Program-made: the position numbers and the translations under genes
Notes under the pieces: generated by a model
Database searches by the model: none
The model's input: only the letters and a program-made list of their open reading frames with translations
What the model was told of the DNA's origin: nothing
Source: Nonlabens agnitus
GTDB lineage: Bacteria > Bacteroidota > Bacteroidia > Flavobacteriales > Flavobacteriaceae
Direction: 5' to 3'
Assembly: GCF_002994045.1 (NCBI RefSeq)
Contig: NZ_MQUC01000003.1
Coordinates: forward strand, 1,898,501-1,962,500
DNA: 64,000 nt
Part shown: one piece after another, positions 34,151-43,790 of the stretch
Layout of the letters: each line of letters starts with the position of its first letter
Position numbering within the stretch: position 1 is the stretch's first letter

Positions 34151-34402
34151 CTAGATAGAAGCAACGTGCTTTGCTAATTTAGATTTAAGGTTACTTGCTT
34201 TATTCCAGTGAATAACGTTTTTCTTAGCTAACTTATCAATCATTGAAGTTACTTCTACAAACATTTTCTCTGCCGCAGATTTATCTTCAGTCTCTTTCAA
34301 TTTCTTGATAGCGTTACGTGTAGTCTTGTGCTGGTACTTGTTACGCACTCTTGCAGCCTCATTTCTACGAATTCTCTTTAAAGCACTTTTGTGATTTGCC
34401 AT
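34151..34402 (-). CDS. rpsT: 30S ribosomal protein S20
   Basis: 83 residues starting MANHKSALKRIRRNEAARVRNK, the S20 signature, highly basic and helical. It binds 16S rRNA early in 30S assembly. It lies just downstream of tRNA-Glu on the same strand, so the two could share a transcript. Confidence 0.97.
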   Translation of the reverse strand: MANHKSALKRIRRNEAARVRNKYQHKTTRNAIKKLKETEDKSAAEKMFVEVTSMIDKLAKKNVIHWNKASNLKSKLAKHVASI

Positions 34403-34445
34403 ATCTTTTTAAACTAGGTTTCTCAAGAAACCGATTATGTTATAG

Positions 34446-34517
34446 TAGCCCGTAGGGGAATCGAACCCCTCTTACATGGATGAAAACCATGCGTCCTAGC
34501 CGATAGACGAACGGGCC
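34446..34517 (-). tRNA. tRNA-Glu (anticodon TTC)
   Basis: On the minus strand the sequence starts GGCCCGTTCGTCTATCGGC, has the anticodon loop TTTTCAT in stem CATGG/CCATG, T arm GGGGTTCGATTCCCC and 3' acceptor ACGGGCT. Seven acceptor pairs, one G-U. CCA not encoded. Confidence 0.96.
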
Positions 34518-34595
34518 ATTAATTTTGCTCGTTAAGCGGATGCAAAAATAAACACTTTTTTTAATCCTGCAAACGTCTTGCAAATTTTTCTTGAA

Positions 34596-36074
34596 TTAAT
34601 ATGCTTTTGCAAAAAGAACTCTTTGTTTAGAAGGGTTTCCTGTCAACACACATTTACCCTCTTCTTTTTTCCCATCGATTGGAATACAACGTATGGTGGC
34701 CTTAGTATATTCCTTGATTCTATCTTCGGTTTCTGCGGTTCCATCCCAATGTGCCGATATAAAACCACCCTTATTCTTGAGTACCTTCTTAAATTCTGGA
34801 AAGGTATCCACTTCAGTAATGTGTTCTTCGCGATAAGAATATGCCTTTTCAAATAAGGCGTTTTGAATCTCGTCGAGAAGATCCTTCACGTGCTGCTCAA
34901 TTCCTTCCAACGCGACAGATTCCTTCGTCAACGTATCTCTTCTTGCCAGTTCTACAGTCCCATTAGCCAAATCTCTTGCACCTATTGCAATGCGCAACGG
35001 TACACCTTGTAATTCATGTTGGGCAAATTTAGCTCCAGGTCTAAAGGTATCCCTATCATCATATTTCACCGTTACTCCTAAAGCTCGCAAACCTTTCATA
35101 ATGCCTTGAACTGTACTAGAAAGCTCTTCAAGTTGTTCTGCTCCTTTGTAAATGGGAACAATTACTACTTGATTAGGCGCTAGATTTGGAGGCAGGACCA
35201 ATCCTTGATCGTCGCTATGTGTCATGATCAGCGCTCCCATTAATCTTGTGGAAACACCCCATGAAGTAGCCCAAACATATTCTTGTGTACCTTCACTATT
35301 GGCAAACTTCACATCAAAAGCCTTGGCGAAATTTTGACCCAAGAAATGACTGGTTCCAGCTTGTAGAGCTTTACCGTCTTGCATCAGCGCTTCAATACAA
35401 TAAGTTTCATCAGCACCCGCAAAACGCTCGCTTTCTGTTTTAGTTCCTTTGATAACAGGTATGGCCATGAAGTTCTCAGCAAAATCTGCGTAGACATTGT
35501 TCATCAATTCAGCTTCAGCTAGCGCTTCCTTTTTTGTGGCATGAGCGGTATGCCCTTCTTGCCATAGGAATTCTGCCGTCCTAAGGAACAACCTCGTTCT
35601 CATCTCCCATCGCACCACATTAGCCCACTGATTGATCAACAAGGGTAAATCCCTATAAGACTGTATCCAGCCTTTATAAGTACTCCAGATGATCGCCTCA
35701 CTTGTAGGCCTCACAACTAATTCCTCTTCCAGTTTCGCTTCTGGATCCACACGTAGCTTTCCTGGATTATCAGGATCATTTTGCAAACGATAATGAGTTA
35801 CCACGGCACATTCTTTAGCAAAACCTTCTGCGTTTTTCTCTTCTGCTTCAAAAAGACTTTTTGGTACGAAAAGTGGGAAGTAAGCGTTTTGATGTCCTGT
35901 TTCCTTAAACATACGATCCAGTTCTGCTTGCATCTTTTCCCAGATGGCATACCCATAAGGCTTGATCACCATACAACCGCGAACAGCACTGTTTTGGGCT
36001 AAGTCGGCCTTGACCACCAGTTCATTATACCACTTTGAATAGTCTTCTGATCTACTTGTTAGGTTTTTACTCAT
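34596..36074 (-). CDS. proS: Prolyl-tRNA synthetase
   Basis: 492 residues, beginning [20 protein letters not shown], with class II motif 2 [26 protein letters not shown] and motif 3 near [13 protein letters not shown], plus a C-terminal zinc-type domain. The length and lack of the bacterial editing insertion indicate the archaeal/eukaryotic-type ProRS common in Bacteroidota. I chose ATG 36074 because the family starts MSK.LT; the extra six upstream residues are not conserved. It lies downstream in the same orientation as no other gene. Confidence 0.95.
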   Translation of the reverse strand: MSKNLTSRSEDYSKWYNELVVKADLAQNSAVRGCMVIKPYGYAIWEKMQAELDRMFKETGHQNAYFPLFVPKSLFEAEEKNAEGFAKECAVVTHYRLQNDPDNPGKLRVDPEAKLEEELVVRPTSEAIIWSTYKGWIQSYRDLPLLINQWANVVRWEMRTRLFLRTAEFLWQEGHTAHATKKEALAEAELMNNVYADFAENFMAIPVIKGTKTESERFAGADETYCIEALMQDGKALQAGTSHFLGQNFAKAFDVKFANSEGTQEYVWATSWGVSTRLMGALIMTHSDDQGLVLPPNLAPNQVVIVPIYKGAEQLEELSSTVQGIMKGLRALGVTVKYDDRDTFRPGAKFAQHELQGVPLRIAIGARDLANGTVELARRDTLTKESVALEGIEQHVKDLLDEIQNALFEKAYSYREEHITEVDTFPEFKKVLKNKGGFISAHWDGTAETEDRIKEYTKATIRCIPIDGKKEEGKCVLTGNPSKQRVLFAKAY

Positions 36075-36181
36075 ATATGGGATTTGGCACAAAACTTGTA
36101 CCTTAATTAGGGTTCTGTTAAAAGCTTTCAGCTGCTGGCAAAACTACTTATTTTTATTAAATGCTTTTAAAAATTCACACC

Positions 36182-37237
36182 ATGAAAACAAATACTACTT
36201 TCAAAAATGCCGCAACCAAAGTCTTTGGCTTGGGTCTAGCAATTGCTTTTTTGACCTCGTGTGGTTCTTACACTGATTCTTCATATAATGATGGTATTTA
36301 TGGTGGCACAGTCATTAATCAAGAAGAGGAAGTTTTAAGCGATACTTATGAACAGAACTCCTCAAACTATTACCAACAACTTTTTGCATTAGAAGCATCA
36401 CAATATTCTGGCGGAGCTGAAGATGAAATATTTATCGACGTAGAAAATTATTCAGATCAAGGATATGACCAAGAGAATGGTGAATACGTTCTAGACTATG
36501 CAGCTCAACCGGCATGGGGAACTAATCCTTCTGAAACTATCATTAACTTTTATGGTAATCCTGGATTTGGTTTAGGATTTGGGTACCCATTCGGATTTGG
36601 ATTCAACAATTTTGGTTACGGTAGATTTTATGGATTAAACAATTTCGGTTATGGCTTTGGATACCCATTCGGATTTGGATTTAACCATTTTGGTTTCGCT
36701 AATGGTTCTTTCTGGGGATTGCCATTTGGAGTAAGTTCTTTTGGATATGCAATTGGCGGACCGCCATTCGGTTATTACGATCCATTCTTTGGTGGCTTTG
36801 CGTTCAACCCTTACGTTGGTGGTTTTTATGGAAATAACTTTTACCGTGGAAATCGAAACAATTATGCTTATAATAATAGATTTCGCAGTAGCAATAGTAG
36901 AAGTGTAGCGAGGCCAGCGTCAAGAATTAGTAATACAAGATCAACAATTTCTCGCAGATCATCTGTACCTACTAATACCACTAGAAGAAGCACGTCTACT
37001 CGCAGAAGTGTCCCAACCACCACGAGACGATCGACTTCTACTACAAGATCGAGTTTTCCTACGAGAACTGCTTCGCCAACTAGAAGTTCATCATCTACCC
37101 GAAGTAGTTCAACGAGATCAACTCGTCCAACTACAACAACACGTTCCTCATCTCCTAGATCTAGTTCAGGCTCAAGGTCTTCAGGCAGATCATCTGGAAG
37201 TCGTTCTTCTGGAGGCAGATCAGGAGGAAGAGGATAA
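36182..37237 (+). CDS. Gly/Phe-rich lipoprotein with basic Ser/Arg/Thr-rich tail
   Basis: The lipoprotein signal ends AIAFLTSCGS. The protein (351 residues) has an acidic N-terminal third, then from about residue 110 a Gly/Phe/Tyr-rich stretch with repeated FGYPFGFGFN and NFGYG units, and from about residue 230 a tail made almost wholly of Ser, Arg, Thr and Gly. Start set at ATG 36182 so the signal peptide begins MKTNTTFK. It lies 14 bases before the FadL-like gene, so an envelope role is likely. Function unknown. Confidence 0.72.
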   Translation: MKTNTTFKNAATKVFGLGLAIAFLTSCGSYTDSSYNDGIYGGTVINQEEEVLSDTYEQNSSNYYQQLFALEASQYSGGAEDEIFIDVENYSDQGYDQENGEYVLDYAAQPAWGTNPSETIINFYGNPGFGLGFGYPFGFGFNNFGYGRFYGLNNFGYGFGYPFGFGFNHFGFANGSFWGLPFGVSSFGYAIGGPPFGYYDPFFGGFAFNPYVGGFYGNNFYRGNRNNYAYNNRFRSSNSRSVARPASRISNTRSTISRRSSVPTNTTRRSTSTRRSVPTTTRRSTSTTRSSFPTRTASPTRSSSSTRSSSTRSTRPTTTTRSSSPRSSSGSRSSGRSSGSRSSGGRSGGRG

Positions 37238-37251
37238 ATTAAAGAAAAACT

Positions 37252-38775
37252 ATGAAAAATTACATTTTAACCCTAAGCGCACTATTTGCAGGTGCGCTTT
37301 TTTGTGCAGCACAAACAGTAAATGATGGCCTAATTTATGGCCAAAATGACAACCTTTATGGAACATCAAGGTACCGCGCCTTAAGTGGTGCCTTTGGCGC
37401 ATTAGGTGGTGACTTGACGGCTGTCGGACAAAACCCTGCAGGTTCAGCGATTTTTGCTAATCATTATGCGAGTTTTACTTTGGGATACAATAAAAAAAAC
37501 AACGACGGCAATTACTTTGGTAGTAATACCACTGCAGATGAAAGCGACATCAACTTCAATCAATTTGGAGGTGTATTGGTATTTAATAGCGTGCAGGATA
37601 ACCTATTGAACAAATTTGCAATAGGTCTTAATTACGACACTACAAGACAGTATGATGACAATACTTTTTTAAGAGGTGTTGGAGACACTTCTATCTCTCA
37701 GTATTTTTTAAACAACGCAAACGGTTTTACGGTAGATAATTTCCAAGTTAGAAATGGCGAGACAATTACTGATTTGTACCAATTCTTAGGAGAACAAGTA
37801 GGATTCGATGCGCAACAAGGATTCCTAGGTTATGAAGCGTTTGTTATTGATGCTGTTGATGATGCTAATCCTAATAATACCCAATATGTATCGAACACAG
37901 GCACAGGTGCATTCACGCAGGCATACCAAGTAGAGACTGCAGGCTCGCAAGGGAAAACGTCGGTGAATATCGCGGGACAGTTTGCTGAAAAATGGAGTTT
38001 TGGACTTAATCTTAATAGTCATTTTATCGATTATGCAAGATTTACCTCATTTCAAGAAGCAAACAGTAATGCTGATGCTACCACTACCGATGTTCGTTTT
38101 GACAACCGTCTGGATGTGGAAGGAGCAGGATTTTCTTTCCAATTGGGAGCTATAGGCAACCTAACGGAATCTTTACGAATAGGTGCCACTTATGAATCAC
38201 CTACCTGGTATAGTATCGATGAAACCTTGACTCAAGATATCTCCACAACAAGAATTGAAAATGGAAATTTTGAAAATGCTTTCGTTCGTCCCAACATCAT
38301 CAATATATACCCTTCTTACGAGTTGAGAACGCCAGGTAGTTTGACTGGAAGTATTGCCTATATATTCGGTACTTCTGGATTGATAAGCTTTGACTATTCC
38401 ACTAGAGATTATTCCCAGCTTCAATTTGAAACTGGCATCGATGACAACTTTACCAACAACAATCTATTCATCAATGAGAATCTGCAACGTGCAAATACCA
38501 TAAGAATCGGTGGTGAATATCGTATAGAGCGATTGACGCTGCGTGGTGGTTATCGCTCAGTAGAATCACCTTATGAAGATAAATCCATCATGGATGACCT
38601 TAACGGTTTCAGTTTGGGATTGGGTTACAATTGGGGAAATACTACTCTTGATGTTTCTTACGATTATTCAGAAAGAAACTACAGCCAGCAATTATTTGAT
38701 ACTGGCCTTACGACTAGAGGAAACATCAACAACGACACCAGTAATGTCATGGTAAGTTTGGGCTTTAATTTTTAG
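37252..38775 (+). CDS. OmpP1/FadL family outer-membrane protein
   Basis: 507 residues: signal peptide ending CAAQ, then GTSRYRALSGAFGALGGDLTAVGQNPAGSA, the conserved N-terminal plug-like region of FadL/OmpP1 proteins, beta strands throughout and a C-terminal Phe (VSLGFNF). The family imports hydrophobic compounds; the substrate here is unknown. It is coupled with the Gly/Phe-rich lipoprotein gene upstream. Confidence 0.9.
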   Translation: MKNYILTLSALFAGALFCAAQTVNDGLIYGQNDNLYGTSRYRALSGAFGALGGDLTAVGQNPAGSAIFANHYASFTLGYNKKNNDGNYFGSNTTADESDINFNQFGGVLVFNSVQDNLLNKFAIGLNYDTTRQYDDNTFLRGVGDTSISQYFLNNANGFTVDNFQVRNGETITDLYQFLGEQVGFDAQQGFLGYEAFVIDAVDDANPNNTQYVSNTGTGAFTQAYQVETAGSQGKTSVNIAGQFAEKWSFGLNLNSHFIDYARFTSFQEANSNADATTTDVRFDNRLDVEGAGFSFQLGAIGNLTESLRIGATYESPTWYSIDETLTQDISTTRIENGNFENAFVRPNIINIYPSYELRTPGSLTGSIAYIFGTSGLISFDYSTRDYSQLQFETGIDDNFTNNNLFINENLQRANTIRIGGEYRIERLTLRGGYRSVESPYEDKSIMDDLNGFSLGLGYNWGNTTLDVSYDYSERNYSQQLFDTGLTTRGNINNDTSNVMVSLGFNF

Positions 38776-38795
38776 ATCTAGGCTGGAGATAATTT

Positions 38796-38811
38796 CGCTT
38801 TCGCGAAAGCG
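38796..38811. repeat. 16-bp palindrome copy, intergenic
   Basis: Exact copy between the convergent FadL-like and T9SS cargo genes. Confidence 0.92.
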
Positions 38812-38837
38812 AACTCCAAAACATACTTATTACAACT

Positions 38838-38870
38838 AAAGGCATCTATCCATTAGATGCCTTTATCTTT
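38838..38870 (+). terminator. Terminator at convergent gene ends
   Basis: AAAGGCATCTA pairs with TAGATGCCTTT and is followed by a T-rich tract. The stem runs into the stop codon of the minus-strand gene. Confidence 0.75.
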
Positions 38871-41800
38871 TTAGAGAAAAGTGCCCGTTTGCAGTGCCTG
38901 TAGTGCCTTCATATTCATATTCCAGCTTGAACCAATAGTCAGAACTGGGCAATAGCTCACCTAAATAGGTTCCATCCCAACCGGCACCAGTAGGATCCAG
39001 TTGCTTGAGAAATTTACCATACCTATCATAAATGTAAATGTTCAATATCGGCAATCGATCGCCAGCGGCTACGTTCCAGGTGTCATTGAAACCATCAAAA
39101 TTAGGCGTGAAAAATTTAGGATAGCCGTAAACAAATATTTGTGTTGTCACGCTACCGCAGCCATTACGCTCTGCAATGGTTACAAAATGAACACCTGGCG
39201 AGACATTCTCAAATATATTGCTGTCCTGATACAAGCCATCATCCAGCTGGAACCAGTAATCGTCAGGTCCTGCAGCATCAATGACGATTTGTTGATTCAA
39301 GTCAAAAGGCTCACTGGTAACGTCAATCGTAAAGGTATCTGGTGCGCCCGCTAGCCTCACTACGGTCATAGCCATAGCAGAACATCCTGTAACCGCATTA
39401 AATGCCGTAACTTCATATGTTCCTTGCTGCTCTGTGATAAGTACAGAATTCGTTTCCATAGGCAATAATTGCCCGTCAAAACGCCACTGAAAATCAAAAT
39501 CTGCATCGCTTAATCCAGTATCAAGTACGGCAGGTCCATTCACTAACTGCCCTTGAGGGTCACGACACAATACGACCTCATCTTCCAACTGTGGCAAGGG
39601 CAATTGACCGAATCTCAATTCTAGAATAGTTGTCGTGTAACAGCCACTACTGTTTTCCAGTCGAGCAAATAAAGTCACATCGCCACTAAAAGAGAAATTC
39701 TTATCAATCGCAGACCGATCTGCCTCAGCATCTGCTTGTGTTTGATAATAAGTGACTGTGGTATTGGTTTGACCATTTTGAATTTGCGCATCGCTATTGG
39801 CCAGATTATATACAGCAGTCCCGTCACCAGAATCGCAAAGTTCAACAGCTGCCGTGCCTGCAGCTACGGGTGGCGTAATCGTTTCAATATCAAAACTGGA
39901 AGTTGTAAAGCAACCAGTAGATGTAAATTCTGTTCTATAAAAAATGGTTTCCAAACTACTGCTGGAATAGGACTCTGCGTCTAGAGAATTGCTGCCTGAT
40001 AAGGCATCTGCCTGTGAATTAAAAAATGTGACCTCAACACCAGATTGTCCGTTACGTATTTGATCCAGGCGATCGTTTAATCTAAAAATAGCTGTCCCGT
40101 TATTATCTGTATCGCAAGTTTCTAGATTGGGTATCGCTGCGACAGCTGGAACTGGATTGATGATGATCTCAAAATCTGTGGTGGAAAAACAACCGGTAAG
40201 GTCATTTTCAACTCTTACATAAATAATGTCTGTTGGAACATTACTGGTATATGAAGAAGCAATGGAATTGTTTGCCGCGGTTGCATCTGCTTGTGATAAG
40301 TAATAGGTAAGATCAAAATCTGCACTGTTCAATCCATTTAGAATGGATGTGTTGTTAGAGGTTAAGTCAAAAACTTCACTACCATCACCAGAAGGATCAT
40401 CACAGCTCACTAATGGATTGGGCCTTTGCAATACTGGTAAAGGATCCACAACGAGATCAAAGTCTGTGGTTTCAAAGCAAGAAGTATTGAAACGACTGTC
40501 AATACGAGCGACAATATTTTGCGGGTTTGTGGTGTTTTGAAAACTGGTTTTGTCAATAGGATTTTGTCTCGACGCAGCGTCATTACTAGACAGATAGTAA
40601 GTCACTTCATAGTCTGCAGCGCTTTGACCCAATAAAATTTCTGAATCCCTAGTTTGCAATTGAAATACCGCTCGACCATCGTTAGATGCATCATCGCAAA
40701 CCCTATAAGTAGCTATCGGGTTTGCAACAGGGTTACCACCAACAGTCAAGGTAAAGTCACCTGTAGCAAAACAACCATTATCAATGTTATTTTCTACTCT
40801 TACATAAACGATCTGCGTTGGGGAGTTTTCATTACTGTAATTAGTAGTATTAGCAATTGGATTGGCTCCACTTTGAGCATCGGCTTGTGTTCTGTGATAA
40901 GTAACGGTTACCTCAGCAGTAGATTGAGTTCCAAGGATAGTCGGCGTTTGCGCAGAAAGGTCAAAGGTTGCTACACCATCGTTGGACGCGTCATCGCAAA
41001 CAGAAAGGTTACCAGGGAATGTATAGATCGCTTGATTGATAGAGACCTGAAAGTCACGAACGACAGAACAGCCACTAGTACCATTAGTGATGGACGTATA
41101 GATGGTTTCAGCAGTATTTTGTGCGGCAAACTGCGAAGGATTCGCAATAGGGTTGGTCAGGTTTTCAGCATCAGTTAACTGTCTATAGTAAGCCACCTGG
41201 AAATTGTTGCTGTTTTGACCAGCGAGCATTATCGCTGTGTTTTGGGTAAGATCTACCGTATTTACTGATCCGACAGTATCGCAAATCATTAAATCTTCGG
41301 GATCGTTAGGGTTTGGAGTTGGGTTTACTTGAATACAAACTTCTTCGGTATAAATGCAGCCGAAACTATCTTCAAATTCATACGTATAACATTTTGTGCC
41401 AGCTACATCTGGTTGCACGGTGATTTCGTTACCATTGGTAGCGATAATGGTAGGATCTGCCTGCCATTCTTCTCTCACTTTATTAGGCTCAAAAGAAAGA
41501 TTTGCAGGTAATAGCGATGGATCAAAATTTAAACCCCATTCAAAAATGTAACCGTTATCAAATACTGTATTATCTGTGACCGTTAAACACCAGCTTCCAT
41601 TTAGACTAGAGCCTATAAAGTTTGAAAAAGGATCGGAAGCTAAATAATCACCTGCTGGCAAGGATTGAAAATTGTTTATGGATTGTAATCCACCTTGAAA
41701 ACTCTGTGTCGTACTTGCAGCTTCAGTGATTACGTAAGTAAAGCCTGTACCTGGTTCCGTGTTATCTGGTTCATTTATTGGATCGACAGGAGTTCCTAAA

Positions 41801-42873
41801 AACCTCTCTCCTGTCGTTCCTGCATCAAGTATTCTTATGACACTACCATTAGGAGCAGATAAAATTATATCTAGATCACCAGTGTAACTATGTTCCATAT
41901 TCACGAACATAGAAATCAAATCAGAAGCATTTCTGATCACTGCTCCAGGTTCAAATGCGTCTACATCTATACAAGTTTGATAACTCACACCGGAACCATC
42001 TGGCAAAAAAGTTGTTCCAGAAACGGGTGGTGCCGTTACCACCTCAAACTCCATTGTTGATACCATACCTGAAAGAGTAACCGATTCACCTATGCATATA
42101 TCGTTTGAAGAAGCCACCGTTCCTGTGAAGTCTGGATCATTTGAGACTTGTACTACTAGATCAATTGACTCTCGATCTGTACAACCCTGCGTGTCTGTAA
42201 CCCTAAACCTTACTTGGTAGGAGCCCGGTTCTGTGAAAGTTGCTGAAACATTTTGCCCAGACACGAAACCATCACCTTGATTGAAATCCCATTCATAAAT
42301 AGCACCAGCGCCAGAATTGCTAAAGGTCGCAGATCCTTGAAAATCGACTTCTTCATTCTGGCAGACTCTTAATATGCCATCTGGATCAATGCTAGGTACC
42401 GAATTAATATTTGGTATAATACTCTGACAGGGATCAATACAGCGTCTAAATGCTTCCCAGCCAGCTGCAGTATTATTTGAATTACTTTGAAAAGCAAAAG
42501 TCAAACAGCCCGTAGAATTGGAAGCGCTGGCTTCTATGGCGCCAGGAGCTATAGTAGTATTTGTAAAAGTGTTAAGTAAAGGTGATGCCGTTGAATCGCC
42601 GTCATAAACTCTTAAAAAATCACCAGATAAAAGTTCCAAAATTGTAAAATCTAGCACCATACGATCCGTTTCTACAATAGGACAAAATATTATCTCTGAA
42701 TCTTGAGAGTTACCATAATTAGAACCACGATTACCATTATCCGTAAATATAGCTTCACCACAACCGTTATATCTTTCTCTAGTACTAAAACCACTACCTG
42801 GCATCTCGATCACGGTTTGCGCCGTGATGATAGTAGAAAACAAAAATGCAAGTAGGAGTAAAAAAGACTTCAT
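38863..42873 (-). CDS. Giant type IX-secreted protein with CUB-like, PKD, P-domain and repeats (type B sorting domain)
   Basis: 1336 residues. After the signal peptide come a CUB-like region (residues about 20-150), a PKD domain with YEWDFNQGDGF, a proprotein-convertase P-like domain with a HSYTGDLDIILSAPNG motif, then six repeats of about 95 residues each starting with a Cys-Asp pair (VCDDASNDG, LCDSGDG and variants) and containing a YY or YH residue pair before SQADA-like text. The end is the gliding-type type B T9SS C-terminal domain (FFTPNFDGFNDTWNV and IYDRYGKFLKQL). It should be exported to the cell surface through T9SS. Adhesin or matrix role is inference. Confidence 0.93.
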   Translation of the reverse strand: MKSFLLLLAFLFSTIITAQTVIEMPGSGFSTRERYNGCGEAIFTDNGNRGSNYGNSQDSEIIFCPIVETDRMVLDFTILELLSGDFLRVYDGDSTASPLLNTFTNTTIAPGAIEASASNSTGCLTFAFQSNSNNTAAGWEAFRRCIDPCQSIIPNINSVPSIDPDGILRVCQNEEVDFQGSATFSNSGAGAIYEWDFNQGDGFVSGQNVSATFTEPGSYQVRFRVTDTQGCTDRESIDLVVQVSNDPDFTGTVASSNDICIGESVTLSGMVSTMEFEVVTAPPVSGTTFLPDGSGVSYQTCIDVDAFEPGAVIRNASDLISMFVNMEHSYTGDLDIILSAPNGSVIRILDAGTTGERFLGTPVDPINEPDNTEPGTGFTYVITEAASTTQSFQGGLQSINNFQSLPAGDYLASDPFSNFIGSSLNGSWCLTVTDNTVFDNGYIFEWGLNFDPSLLPANLSFEPNKVREEWQADPTIIATNGNEITVQPDVAGTKCYTYEFEDSFGCIYTEEVCIQVNPTPNPNDPEDLMICDTVGSVNTVDLTQNTAIMLAGQNSNNFQVAYYRQLTDAENLTNPIANPSQFAAQNTAETIYTSITNGTSGCSVVRDFQVSINQAIYTFPGNLSVCDDASNDGVATFDLSAQTPTILGTQSTAEVTVTYHRTQADAQSGANPIANTTNYSNENSPTQIVYVRVENNIDNGCFATGDFTLTVGGNPVANPIATYRVCDDASNDGRAVFQLQTRDSEILLGQSAADYEVTYYLSSNDAASRQNPIDKTSFQNTTNPQNIVARIDSRFNTSCFETTDFDLVVDPLPVLQRPNPLVSCDDPSGDGSEVFDLTSNNTSILNGLNSADFDLTYYLSQADATAANNSIASSYTSNVPTDIIYVRVENDLTGCFSTTDFEIIINPVPAVAAIPNLETCDTDNNGTAIFRLNDRLDQIRNGQSGVEVTFFNSQADALSGSNSLDAESYSSSSLETIFYRTEFTSTGCFTTSSFDIETITPPVAAGTAAVELCDSGDGTAVYNLANSDAQIQNGQTNTTVTYYQTQADAEADRSAIDKNFSFSGDVTLFARLENSSGCYTTTILELRFGQLPLPQLEDEVVLCRDPQGQLVNGPAVLDTGLSDADFDFQWRFDGQLLPMETNSVLITEQQGTYEVTAFNAVTGCSAMAMTVVRLAGAPDTFTIDVTSEPFDLNQQIVIDAAGPDDYWFQLDDGLYQDSNIFENVSPGVHFVTIAERNGCGSVTTQIFVYGYPKFFTPNFDGFNDTWNVAAGDRLPILNIYIYDRYGKFLKQLDPTGAGWDGTYLGELLPSSDYWFKLEYEYEGTTGTANGHFSLKR

Positions 42874-42995
42874 AGAGTTTTTATCGCAGTGAAAACCGTT
42901 AGCGTAAATATCGACAATAAGACGGTCCTTAAAAAACGTTAGAATCGTTGATTTAGTCTCTTTAGATTTACAAGTGGTCTTCTCTTTGTAATTTG

Positions 42996-43003
42996 TAAAT
43001 TTG
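42996..43003 (+). promoter_or_regulatory. Candidate -7 promoter box of folE
   Basis: TAAATTTG, 38 bases before the ATG at 43042. No clear -33 TTG is visible at the usual distance, so this is weak. Confidence 0.3.
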
Positions 43004-43041
43004 CAGTTTAATTTTTACCGCAGGAATACTGCAAGATTTGT

Positions 43042-43713
43042 ATGAAAGTAGAAGATTTTTTAGATAATATGGAAGACCAGGATCACTTATCCTCTAACGA
43101 GCAAACTCCTTTAAGAGAGGACGCTTTTCAATTATCTGATGCAGAAAAGATAGAATCCATCAAGAAAAATGTTCATGAGATTCTGGTCACGCTAGGAATG
43201 GACATGACAGACGATAGTCTCAAAGGCACACCCAACCGCGTGGCAAAAATGTTTGTCAATGAGATATTTGGAGGGTTACGACCTCAAATGAAGCCCAGCG
43301 CCTCTACTTTTGAAAATAAGTATAAGTACAACGAGATGTTGGTTGAAAAAAACATCGTCCTCTACTCTACTTGTGAACACCACCTATTGCCTATCGTGGG
43401 CCGCGCTCATGTTGCCTATATTTCCAACGGCAATGTCGTGGGCCTTTCCAAAATGAACCGCATTGTAGATTACTACGCAAAACGCCCACAAGTACAGGAG
43501 CGTTTAAATATCCAGATTGTACGTGAATTGCAACAGGTATTGAATACAGAAGATGTAGCCTGCGTGATCGATGCAAAGCATTTGTGCGTGAACAGTCGCG
43601 GTATACGCGATATCGACAGCAGCACGGTAACAGGCGAGTTTGGCGGTAAGTTCAAGGACCCACAAGTGAAAAGCGAGTTTCTCGATTACATTAAACTTGA
43701 AACCAAATTTTAA
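43042..43713 (+). CDS. folE: GTP cyclohydrolase I
   Basis: 223 residues with STCEHHLLPIVGRAHVAY (zinc-binding Cys and His), GLSKMNRIVDYYAKRPQVQERL and CVNSRGIRD, the family signature set. It makes dihydroneopterin triphosphate, the first step of folate (and tetrahydrobiopterin or queuosine-precursor) synthesis. An acidic N-terminal extension of about 45 residues precedes the domain. It is followed by a palindrome copy and cysS. Confidence 0.97.
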   Translation: MKVEDFLDNMEDQDHLSSNEQTPLREDAFQLSDAEKIESIKKNVHEILVTLGMDMTDDSLKGTPNRVAKMFVNEIFGGLRPQMKPSASTFENKYKYNEMLVEKNIVLYSTCEHHLLPIVGRAHVAYISNGNVVGLSKMNRIVDYYAKRPQVQERLNIQIVRELQQVLNTEDVACVIDAKHLCVNSRGIRDIDSSTVTGEFGGKFKDPQVKSEFLDYIKLETKF

Positions 43714-43740
43714 ACAAAGCACCTGGATTTTTGAGAAGTT

Positions 43741-43756
43741 CGCTTTCGCGAAAGCG
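43741..43756. repeat. 16-bp palindrome copy, intergenic
   Basis: Exact copy between folE and cysS, 35 bases before the cysS start. Confidence 0.92.
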
Positions 43757-43790
43757 ATATACTTCAAAATAATCCACACATCATAAGATC

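Noticed and set aside
39500..41300. CRISPR-like repetition in the large T9SS gene
   Set aside because: The repeats are protein repeats of about 285 bases with diverged DNA, not short direct repeats with unique spacers.
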